From: Cephalotrichum gorgonifer
Lineage: Eukaryota > Ascomycota > Sordariomycetes > Microascales > Microascaceae
Direction of reading: 5' to 3'
Length of the DNA: 64,000 nucleotides
Assembly: GCA_900312665.1 (NCBI GenBank)
Contig: ONZQ02000009.1
Location: forward strand, 62,001-126,000
Position numbers and translations under genes: made by a program. Shown one piece after another: positions 54,905 to 64,000 of the stretch. The stretch's first letter is position 1; each line of letters begins with the position of its first letter. The notes beneath the pieces are model-generated. The model was given only the letters and a program-made list of their open reading frames with translations. It was not told the origin of the DNA and searched no databases.

Positions 54905-55600
54905 CGTTGCGCATCCGACTCGTATCGCTGTTGTGGGAGTTTTGGTGATATACAAGAATGGTGGTCGGCGTTAAGGGTACCTTGCGATCACTGAAGCGAT
55001 TAGGTCGGAGGATATCCTATACCGGTTCGATACGTGTGCGCGATCAGTCCGCCTACTGGATCCGGGACAAAAGGAGAGAGGAAAAGGGGCTGCGTTGTGA
55101 AGTGGCGATTCGCGCTGAATGCAGAATAGCAGCTTCAAGTGGCCCGTTGTGGAAGATGTTGGAAGTATGGTAAGCGGAGCGGGAGGGTTTAGTCGCACGA
55201 TTATTGGGTCGATAAGCAGGCTACTTCTGATAAGGCGCCTAATTGTGGGCTGTCCTTTTGGCGCCATGAGGTTCGTTTCCAACACCCCACCAACCAGTTT
55301 ACTACTGGTGGTGACTAATCATCAGCTATCAGCTCTACGGCAAGGCCAGCTGGCGATCTTCGACCAAGGATTTTGGCGCAGCTGTCGTCAAAGGAGAGCT
55401 TGAACTTCCCTCGAATTCGGTAGCCTGTGGAGGGATAACGACGACGACACCGGACACACCACACTCAACAACGCAACGCTGTAACGGCTTTTGATGTTAT
55501 TGCTTCCTCTGAAGCCACGAACCAACCCAAATCTCTTGTCTTCTTCTCATATATCGAACTCGCCTCGTAACCTCCCCCCTCCGGGGCGCCACGACCGACG
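54905..55600. promoter_or_regulatory. Shared intergenic promoter of SRP receptor alpha and Yif1 genes
   Basis: 696 bp between two divergent start codons of secretory-pathway genes. No motif is clear enough to name, and the only evidence for a regulatory role is position. No gene seen inside. Confidence 0.4.
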
Positions 55601-56747
55601 ATGAACCCGCCAAGCTACGGCCACTCTCCTCCCCTCCACCACCCCGTCCCTCAGCACGTCTCCTCCGTCCCGCAACTACGGTCCCCGCCTCCCCCCGTTC
55701 CCTCACAGCAGCAGTCCGGCTATGGAAACCCTTACCAACAGCAACAACAGCAGGGTGGCGCCTCGGCGAACAACTTCCTTGGGCAATATGGCCAGTTAAT
55801 GAACGACCCGACAGCGCAGGTGGCCGCGCAGTTCGGCCAGACGGCGTTTAAGCACGGACAGGAATACCTCGAGCAGAACGTAAGTGTCCCAACTACGTAC
55901 GATGCGACAGGGGGGTGTGAGCGCAGGTGGTCTAGTGGGAAGGTGGGAGCTAACGGTAGGGATAGGTAAATCGGTGGTTCAACTTCGCGACGCTCAAGCC
56001 GTACTTCCAAGTCACGAACTCATACGTCATCAACAAGCTCTACATCGTACTCTTCCCATGGAGGCACAAGCCCTGGTCGCGGAAGCAGACGCCCGGGCCT
56101 AACGGCCAGGAGGGGTGGTTCCAGCCGCCGAGGGATGATATCAACAGCCCGGACATGTACATACCAGGTTCGTACCCATTCCCCGGCCCTCCTAACTAGT
56201 CCTTTTACTTTTGTTCGCCGTTAAATAGAAGTTATGGCTTACTTTGTCTCGCACGATAGTAATGGCTGTTGTCACGTACGTCCTCCTGTCCACCCTCATC
56301 TCCGGCCTACGGGGCGAGTTCCAGCCCGAGGTCCTCGGGAAGACGGCCTCCACGGCGCTGGTGGTCGTCATAATCGAGATGCTGGTCCTCAAGCTCGGGT
56401 GCTACCTCCTCGGCATTTCGAACCAGTCCCAGCTCCTCGACCTGATCGCGTACTCGGGCTACAAGTTCGTCGGCATGATCGCCACCATAGCCATCGCCGA
56501 GCTGGCCAACGGCGGCCAGGGCACCGGCGGGTGGGTGGGCTGGGCCATCTTCTCCTACACCTTCCTCGCCAACTCGCTCTTCCTCATGCGCTCCCTCAAG
56601 TACGTCCTGCTCCCCGAGAGCTCGGGCGGCGTCGGCGGGCCCATGGCGACGGACTCGAGGGCCAAGAGGAGCCAGAGGACCCAGTTCCTCTTCGCCTACT
56701 CTTACCTGGTGCAGTTCGTCTTCATGTGGGCGTTGACCCGGGTGTGA
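55601..56747 (+). CDS. Yif1 family protein (ER-Golgi transport), 322 aa
   Basis: Three exons: 55601-55879, 55966-56167 and 56260-56747 (969 nt, phases consistent). The Pro/Gln-rich cytosolic N-terminus is followed by NNFLGQYGQLMNDPTAQVAAQFGQTAFKHGQEYLEQNVNRWFNFATLKPYFQVTNSYV, the conserved Yif1 pre-membrane block, and then KLYIVLFPWRHKPWSR. Five hydrophobic segments fill the C-terminal half, beginning MAVVTYVLLSTLISG and ending FAYSYLVQFVFMWALT. Yif1 pairs with Yip1 on COPII vesicles and binds Rab (Ypt) GTPases in ER-to-Golgi transport. Residues about 38-51 are Gln-rich and of no known role. Confidence 0.93.
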
Positions 56748-57780
56748 GGCGGTGGGCTTTTTGTCCTGGCGCACGTTTGCGCAGTCGCCATACATATGGG
56801 AAAAGTGCAACCGGGAAACTAGCGCTCTGATGCGTTTCGTGCAGGGAGGTGAGAAGGGGGGAGAGGGAGCTGAAGTCGGAGGGAAAGCTCTTGCGCGACA
56901 GTATGCGGAGTACGTACATGTAGGGTTAATAGATATCGGCGAGGTCAGACCTTCAGGTCCTCAACTATCCAATAGTTGCAAAAGGGGAGGGTAAGGGGTA
57001 GGGGGGGGGAATGGCGTTCTCTTTTTCGTCACTGTCTTAGGATATATTAGGAGCTGGGCATTTAGGCACAATTGACGACCCGTTTTATAAACCGATTTTT
57101 TTTTCTTCACCGCCGCCTCCTGGCATGTAACATCACCGTTGGCTAGACATAACACCCCAAGGTCTAGGGCATAATAATTGTAGGTATTATATTCGTTATC
57201 CTCGTTAGTAGCTGGTCTTCAGACGCGGTGGAGGTGCGCCACCCGCCAGCCACCGCGTCGGTCAGCTCTGCTTCAATGCAGCAAGCTCGGCGATGTTCCA
57301 GAGCTTCCATCCCACCCGCGCTTGTGCCATTCTCCAATCCTGTGTACGTGTAACCTTGCATATTTTAGGAGGTTATTGTTGCCCAATGGTCCCAATACCA
57401 CCATTTCCCCATTACCCCATTTCCCCTCGCACTCACCACCCCGCATTACCCTTTTCACCCCAGGAAAAGATAATAGCCGCCCTTAGCTTTCGGGTGAGTA
57501 TAACCGGCCAGTTCATCATCACATTTGGCTACATCGCGTTCTGATATCACTTTCTACTGCTGCGCTACAAAGATAACCCGAGCACGAGCTCTTTTCTCAT
57601 CCAACAATTCTCCGAACCGTATGCCCAACGAGCCTGATCTTCCTTCCACCGTGTGTTGTTCCATCACCTCCATCCACGTTTCGTACATATAATTTTTTCA
57701 TCTTCAACAACTAAGAAGTCGCAAACTCGGCTAAACATCCAGAGAGACATAGGCCAGCTCCAGCCCTCCAAAGCTCAAAC
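56748..57780. other. Intergenic region, no gene recognised
   Basis: 1.03 kb between the Yif1 and Mpv17-family genes, both on the plus strand. A nine-G run near 57001 and a nine-T run near 57097. Presumed 3' UTR, terminator and promoter sequence. Confidence 0.5.
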
Positions 57781-58679
57781 ATGGCCCTCCCTCCGATCGT
57801 CAAGGCGACGCTGCAGTCGGCAGTCCTGGGAGGACTCGCCAACTTCCTGGCCCAGTTCTTCAGGTCTTACAGGTTGGATGTATGAAGACTATCCCGCGAC
57901 GAGAAAAATGTCGCCATCTTAACTGCCATCTGATGAACCCCAAGGCTCCAAGTCGCCGGAGGGAAGAAGGGGCTGGCGAATGGTACACATTTACTGACGT
58001 ATCGTGACTTCCTTCGTGCTCCTTTAGATCCGTATCTATATAGATTGGGTTCCCGTGGTGCAATTCGTCATACTCTCTATCATCACGACGCCGCCGAACA
58101 TCATGTGGTATGTGGATTCTTCACCCCGCCTACCAACAGAAGAGCATGTGATGAGGAGGGGTTTAACCATACTCACCGAGACATCCGTTATCTAGGGGAC
58201 AATACCTCGAGCAGTCCTTCCCAGCACACGCCCCGCAAAAGCCCGCCGATAAGGGGGAGAAGAAGCCCGCCGGAGCCCCGCCGCTCAACGTCCGCAACAC
58301 CGTCATCAAGACGCTCCTCGACCAAACGGTGGGCTCGGCCGTCAACACGTTCCTCTTCGCGCTCTCGATGAACTTCCTGGCGCAGGCCATGACACCGCTG
58401 CAGTCCGAGACGGAGCTCCTGAACTTGCGCCTCGCGGGCCGGAGCCTCGACTATCTGCTCAGCGGTGGCGCGATGGACGCATCGCGCGTGGACTGGGAGA
58501 AGGTGATTGCGCAGTCGAGGGCGGACTTCTGGCCCATCGTGACCTCGGGGTGGACATTCTGGCCGTTCGTTAGCATCGTGAACTTTGCCTTCGTCAAGGA
58601 GGTGCAGACGAGGAACTTGGTGGGCGGTCTGGCGGGTATTGCGTGGGGGATGTATATGAGTGGGTTTGCGGCTAGGTAA
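57781..58679 (+). CDS. Mpv17/PMP22 family membrane protein, about 230 aa
   Basis: Starts MALPPIVKATLQSAVLGGLANFLAQFF, the usual N-terminus of fungal Mpv17-like proteins. The next clear block is DWVPVVQFVILSIITTPPNIMW, ending at a donor at 58107. The last exon, 58196-58679, has GQYLEQSFPAHAPQ, then TLLDQTVGSAVNTFLFAL, and the family signature WTFWPFVSIVNFAFVKEVQTRNLV plus AWGMYMSGF. Members sit in peroxisomal, mitochondrial or vacuolar membranes, and their transported solute is mostly unknown. The joining between about 57862 and 58043 is uncertain. One in-frame solution uses donor at 57876, exon 57952-57981 and acceptor at 58027. Another uses donor after 57869, a small exon at about 57945-57982 and acceptor at 58042. 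The ends of the gene are secure. Confidence 0.85.
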
Positions 58680-61600
58680 GGTGCCGGGAGTGGCCCGTGA
58701 GTAGGACCGAACCGGGCGGGATGGGTATCCGGGCGTGGCGATCGTGGGTACGGATGGCGGATAGCGAGTTTGTTGAGGTGGGAGCTGAAAGTGATTGGGC
58801 GATTGGGGATACTGGAAGACTGCCAAAGCGTGCATAGAAGGCTCAGAGGACACGGTACACGTAGATAGTGCAATGGCATAGACGGATCTAGACGATCATG
58901 ACGGAAAGATGCGCTGCGCTAAGGAGATTGTCGTGGTCAAACCTGGCGAGAAGCGACCCCCTCACCTCCAGATGGGAGGTTGCAGCCGCGGAATGAGGAA
59001 AAATTAACAAGCAGGTCTTGGAGGACTCTCTCCGCCCTCCACCTGATCGAATGCCCCATCCACTCGCTCCACCGTCCCCATCCGATACGAGGACCATGCG
59101 GTGTGGGCGATCACGGTGGTTCGGAGCAGAAGAAGAAAAGAAGAAAAGCATCGCCACGGGATGGGGAATCGGGAACACCTTCCGTGCCCCCTCGGGGTTG
59201 TTGTCAGGTTCGGGTCAAGGCTCAAGGGCGCATCCATGCCTCCTATCATGGCAGGTAGGTCGTCCACTCAGGTGTTACCGTCGAGACCCGGCCTTACATG
59301 TCCGGGTCTGAATACGGGTACTTGTAGCTTTGTTCGCCTCTCTTATCATACGAGTGCTAGTCAGGTAGTCTGCTGACGAGCACCCCCATACTCGTCCTTG
59401 CATCGGACAAGCTAATCCCCTCCCCCGCTCCTGCCGCGTGACGTCGTCCCACATTCCATCGCACCTTCACCGTTTCGACAACCCCACTTCAAACACGCCC
59501 ATCGTCATCCCTTTCCACCTCCCACCTTCCAACTAAGGCCCCCCATGAACCACAGAGTAAGAGTACTCGAAATATTTGGGTATTATTGGCCGGGCTCGCT
59601 GATACTCGTCCGTACTGGGTGTGTCGAGGAGCTGCCGCAACTGAATATGCACGAGCTGGTAGGTTCTTACCACCGAATACGCCGCGATGCAGACGCGCGA
59701 CCCAACTTGAAAATTTTATGGCATACTGGTATTAATACATGTCATCCCAGTGTCAATGCCATTACCCTGCATATCCAAATAAGGGGCTGTAGGTACTACC
59801 GGCATAACCAATGCATTTAACGCTAGCGCATATGCCCTGCACTCATACCCGTACCCGTAGTATCGCTTCGCTAAGGTTCCGACAAAAGTACTCGTTCGCG
59901 GAGGCAGGACCACAAACACCCCAGTACCGAATACGGGGCAGCGACCATATAACCGCTGCACTTGACAAGTTGAGAATGCATCGGAAAGTATAGAGTATGT
60001 ACGGACCATTAATATCAGACCAAGCGTACTTTAGTCTTGTCCGCGCCACTCGCCACTTGCAACCTGCTGTGAAACCCCTGGGTACCCCCCCCCCCCCCTT
60101 ACCGATGAACAGGATCCCCATCTCGCGGTTGAGGATCCAAAAGCCGACGTCTATTGCCTTTTCTAGCATGGACCAGTTCTGCATTGGGGTAATGGAACGG
60201 TGCCTGGGGCCAAAGCTACGACGCACCTCGAAATAGGCCCTCCTTACTCTAAGAAGCGGGCGCTCTGCCCTGCGTGCGGAGATGCTGCTATCACGGAACC
60301 ATTATGGCAAAGCAAGTACCACTACTGGTCTGAATGGGACCCACAAGTATTCTTGATACTTATAACTACCAAAATGGCCTTAATACTACTCGTATTGCCT
60401 CGAGCGTTCTCGGGGGAGACTCCTAGCTCCCACTGGTGTGGACTAGAAGTACATAATAAGGCCTCTTCAGGTTCGGATAGGGATTCCCAGCCGACTTCCA
60501 TTGGGATGAATCCCGCTATCAGAGACACTCTAAAACCAAAACGGGGAATGCTGCCCGTGCTGGCAGCGAACCGAACCCCTCGCCAGCCAACAAACCACTG
60601 CAAGTACGAGTAATAGGTACGAGCACGGACACGATGCCATTACTCGTACTCCCCCCCAAAATCGTGGAGCCACGAGCCAGTCGCGTTTCCCGGACATCAC
60701 ACCCGGGCAGCGAGGAGAACAAGTGGCTATCTTGGCACACGGGGAGCGAGTACAAAACGGTGCCTCGGCTGAGTGAGTATTGTGCTCATACTCGTCGTCC
60801 CCCCTCCGTAACTATAGATTGGTGCGGCGGGTTTGAGCCTGAACTAGCGGTGAATCCGGCCTAGTTATATGTGCATACGCACTTGTAACATGTTCCCTCG
60901 TCATTCTGCCTGCCATTCCGCTCCTCCCCGGGGCTGGCCCCATCATTAGCACGTATTATTCTATAGCACGAGACCCGGTAAAACGGTGAGCCCCACCCAC
61001 CACCTACGGAGTGCGGAGTTCTCACTTGGAATGGTAGGTCGAGGGTGGACAGAGGAAAAATGTGCTAGACTAGACTAAAATCGTGGGTGTCGTCACCAAT
61101 CAGAAGACGAGCGGTCGGTGCCGTTGCCAGGGCTATCTCGACCGGGACGGGGAGGGGTGGCGGGAGCAGCCTTTTTGTTCTTCCTTTTTTCTTTCCCTCT
61201 CCTTCTTTTCCAAGCACAAGCCGAATCCCGACGACAATCCTCTCGTCAACCCGTTTTTTTTCACCGGTAGTTATCGTGCTTCACGTTCACCTGCCATCCT
61301 AGATTGGGCTAGCTCATCGACGATTGTTATCTCCGCCGTTCGTTTGTCTGTGTCGGAAGTTCCGTCGACGAACCAACGGCGGGGCATGGCATGGCCTCTC
61401 CCCACTCCCCTCTTGAATCGTGCCCACCTCAACGAGTCCAAGTACGGGTAGGTTTGAAGGGGCTCTCTATCGTCTAGTATAGACTACTCATACCGGTATA
61501 GTGTTCGTAGACGACCTCGGAGACCAAGCCATAGGACAACGGTATATGAGAAAACAGACATCCTACTCATACTCTTACAAGTTAGGACGGGCTATATTAT

Positions 61601-64000
61601 TATTAATAGTTCTCGGCCGGTCCAGGCTGGCCCAGTCCGGTCCGAGGCTAGGTTGTCCTCCCGAGTCTTTCTGCATTATATTGAGTACAACTCTCGGCCC
61701 GGGCACTCACTGGCGACACGGAGAAATTTTCTCTCCCAGTGATCCCACCACCCTTTTTTTGTTACTCCCTTGCTCTCTGTCCACCACCTACCTCCTTTAC
61801 TTGTACGAGTATGAATATTATTTTTTTATTGCCCAGCGTGAGTTGCATTAATATTCGGTGTTACTGGGTGGTGCTGGCCATTTGTAATTGCGCTTCCCAG
61901 GCATCCCAAATTACTGGTTACGGGATTGGAGGCTTGGCCGACTTGTGCTCGTCCGAAAGACGTACCACTGGTTGGAGTACGACATTGATGACGGCGTTGC
62001 CCATGTTTTTTCTCCAACCCCCAAATTTATAAAACTAAAAACGGAGTGGCGGGTGGGGCACTGTAACGAGTTCGAGTACATCGAGCACACGTCACCGGTG
62101 ACAAGGTACAAGGTACTTGTTTTACCGCCCCCTGTGGAATTACGTCACAATGCTTCCACCCCAGTCCGCCTGGCCAATAGCGGCCAAGCGTTGGCGTCAT
62201 TTGTGCCCTTTGGAGACAGAACAAGGGGCCGGCTCTTGGATGGCGTTGGAAATTTTCCCAACGGGCGGGACCCTTCGAAAATCGCCATTACCCTGGCCTT
62301 GGAAGGGGGACATTACCGAGTACAAGTATAACTAAGGGGGGAGGGGACGGAAAGGGACCGATGTCGTGTCCGACACACCCCTTCTTTTTGGCGCAAAAAA
62401 ACCCCTGGTGTCGCGAGCCCGCCCCCTGCGCACTCTCCCCACCCAGTCTCCTCCTCCTTGCTCCGTACTTGTTTGTTGGAGGAATCCTTGGCGTTTGATG
62501 TCGGCCCCGCACTGCTCGTAAGAATGGGACGGGAGAGACTGGTGGGAAGACCTCTAGATGATGTTCAAGGTTCTCGCAAGACGACCGAGTATTCTCGAGA
62601 TTAGGGGCGGGAAAGAATAGAGTTCACGCCTAATGAGAAAATGAAGGGTAGATGGAGAGGAGGGGGAGACTAGAGGCTAAGGGGAGAAAGATGGGAAGGA
62701 GACCCTCGTCATTCGCGCCGTCCAGAAAGAGTGGAACTTATTAATAAAGGAAGGTTGCTTTGGGCTGCTAGGCGCGCCAAGACCGACCGGCAGCCCCTTC
62801 CCTGCTTCCCAGACGCTAATAGAACTGCTCCGTAGAGGTACTCCGTAATAACAATACTCCGGAAATCACCTGGGTAAGTAAGTGGAAACTGGCTCGTGGT
62901 GTGGGGAAGGAGCACCTCCGATCCTGGGAACAGCCAAGGAAGCTGCCCCGCCGCCTCCCGTTCTTCCGTCTTGTAACCAGATCGTCCCTTCCACCGTTTC
63001 TCGTCGCCTGCCTACCATTTCCCACTTCCTTCTCTCCCGGCACGAAAGGATCCCATTTCTTTGCCGAGCACTCCGCGATCCTGTAACTGCCCAGACAATA
63101 AATATCTTGTAGACAGACCCGCCTGAACCTCGAAACGTACCTGTATAATACACCTATGGCTGTATCAGGCACTAACCTCCGTTGCTAGCGTATCAGCGAC
63201 ATAGTATCGGGTCAAGATGTGGAGAAACTAGGAAAGGCCAATATTAAACTCCTTCCATGCATTCTTCTCTCGTCCAGGTACTCCGACTTGTACGAGAGGT
63301 ACAAGCGCTGGTTTATTTACTCGTAATTCCTTTCCTCAGGTACTTTTATCCTCTCAAAACGCCGGACTGCGGGAATACTCATTCGCAGTGGAGCAGCCGG
63401 AGAGCATCCTGCCCTTTAACTTTTGCTTCTCAAGTCTCAACCCTGTTCTCAGAATTTCCCTATGCGAAAGAAGGCTGCTAGCGTGTTCCTCTGTTTCTTC
63501 CCCGCGCTTACCATACCCGGCACCGTTGCACTCCATAGCCCATTCCGCCGGCCCCTTCACCGTTTCTCTCCTAATCTCGGTCGTCCTTTGAGGATCGTCG
63601 AGTCGTCCAAGTTGGGACTACCTTAGCTCACCCCCATCCGCGCCCCCCCCNCCCNNNNNNNNNNNNNNNNNNNNCCCCCCCCCCCCCACTCGATCTGCCC
63701 TGCCAGTTTTTGAGAGACCAAGGACGCCCACCCTCCCCGACTGGGAAAGAACCATCGCAACACCCTCAGGCTGTCCTCTCCTTCAACACACCGTCTCAGT
63801 CCTGTCACCAACCCGCTACCGCCAAACAGCCAAGACCAACACCATTAGCCACCAACCACCAACACCTGGGTGACATTCTCTCTGGTGCTTCAGAATGAGG
63901 GCTGTGGTATCTTTCCCTCCTGTTGACCCGTGGTCTTGAACTGTATACGATAGGATTCCTTCCCCGGCCTCCGCCCTGATCCCGCGTCCGGGAGTAAACG
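58680..64000. other. 5.3-kb gene-poor region, rich in GTAC/TACTCGTA-type words, with an N gap
   Basis: No supported gene. Open frames are short and without domains. The tract is unusually dense in short words such as TACTCGTA, GTACGAG, GTACTTGT and TACTCCGTA (for example 59568, 60604, 60642, 61801, 62107, 62830, 63280 and 63320). Whether this is background for the genome or a local signature cannot be judged without genome-wide counts. Confidence 0.45.
63651..63674. other. Assembly gap inside a poly-C tract
   Basis: One N at 63651 and a run of 20 Ns at 63655-63674, bordered on both sides by C runs. The gap size is nominal, and the C run probably blocked sequencing. Confidence 0.97.

Overview
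The window is nuclear DNA from a filamentous ascomycete (Pezizomycotina), most likely a Sordariomycete. Genes are split by short GT-AG introns of about 45 to 120 bp with CTRAY-like branch sites, third codon positions are GC-rich, and the gene set is fungal: a highly reducing polyketide synthase, Yif1, Srp101, a class 3 lipase and an Sfp-type phosphopantetheinyl transferase. The species cannot be named from this sequence. I rebuilt exon-intron structures by hand from splice sites and reading-frame continuity. No tRNA, rRNA, CRISPR array or intact transposon was found.

Layout: (1) 0-9 kb: a GH43 glycosidase, a long class 3 (diacylglycerol-type) lipase, and a divergent pair of mitochondrial genes, complex I NDUFA2 and pyruvate carrier MPC2, sharing a CCAAT-containing promoter. 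(2) 9.4-23.3 kb: the accessory part. It holds an 11-exon highly reducing PKS on the minus strand and, divergently, a DHA2-type MFS transporter. The 3.4-kb gap between them has a motif array, a perfect 36-bp palindrome and an assembly gap with duplicated flanks. The PKS carries one in-frame amber stop and has a degenerate methyltransferase and an atypical enoylreductase motif. (3) 24-31 kb: a small single-pass membrane protein, an ankyrin protein and an HSPA12-like Hsp70 with a Pro/Gln-rich N-terminus. (4) 31-36.6 kb: a gene-poor tract leading into a glucokinase/hexokinase with a C-terminal membrane tail. (5) 39-58.7 kb: dense housekeeping genes: Naa50 acetyltransferase with an apparent PIP box, an Sgf11-like SAGA factor, a PPIL1-type cyclophilin, signal peptide peptidase, PPTase, a Nudix-like protein with a degenerate box, SRP receptor alpha, Yif1 and an Mpv17/PMP22 family protein. 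(6) 58.7-64 kb: a gene-poor tract rich in GTAC/TACTCGTA-type words, with a second gap in poly-C.

Functional links: the PPTase at 49.4 kb is of the type that would load the PKS acyl carrier protein, and the MFS transporter is a plausible exporter of the PKS product. SRP receptor alpha, Yif1 and signal peptide peptidase all act in the early secretory pathway. NDUFA2 and MPC2 both serve mitochondrial pyruvate oxidation. The best leads for something unusual are the interrupted PKS locus and its intergenic elements, the PIP-box Naa50 and the membrane-tailed glucokinase. No wholly new multi-gene system is evident.
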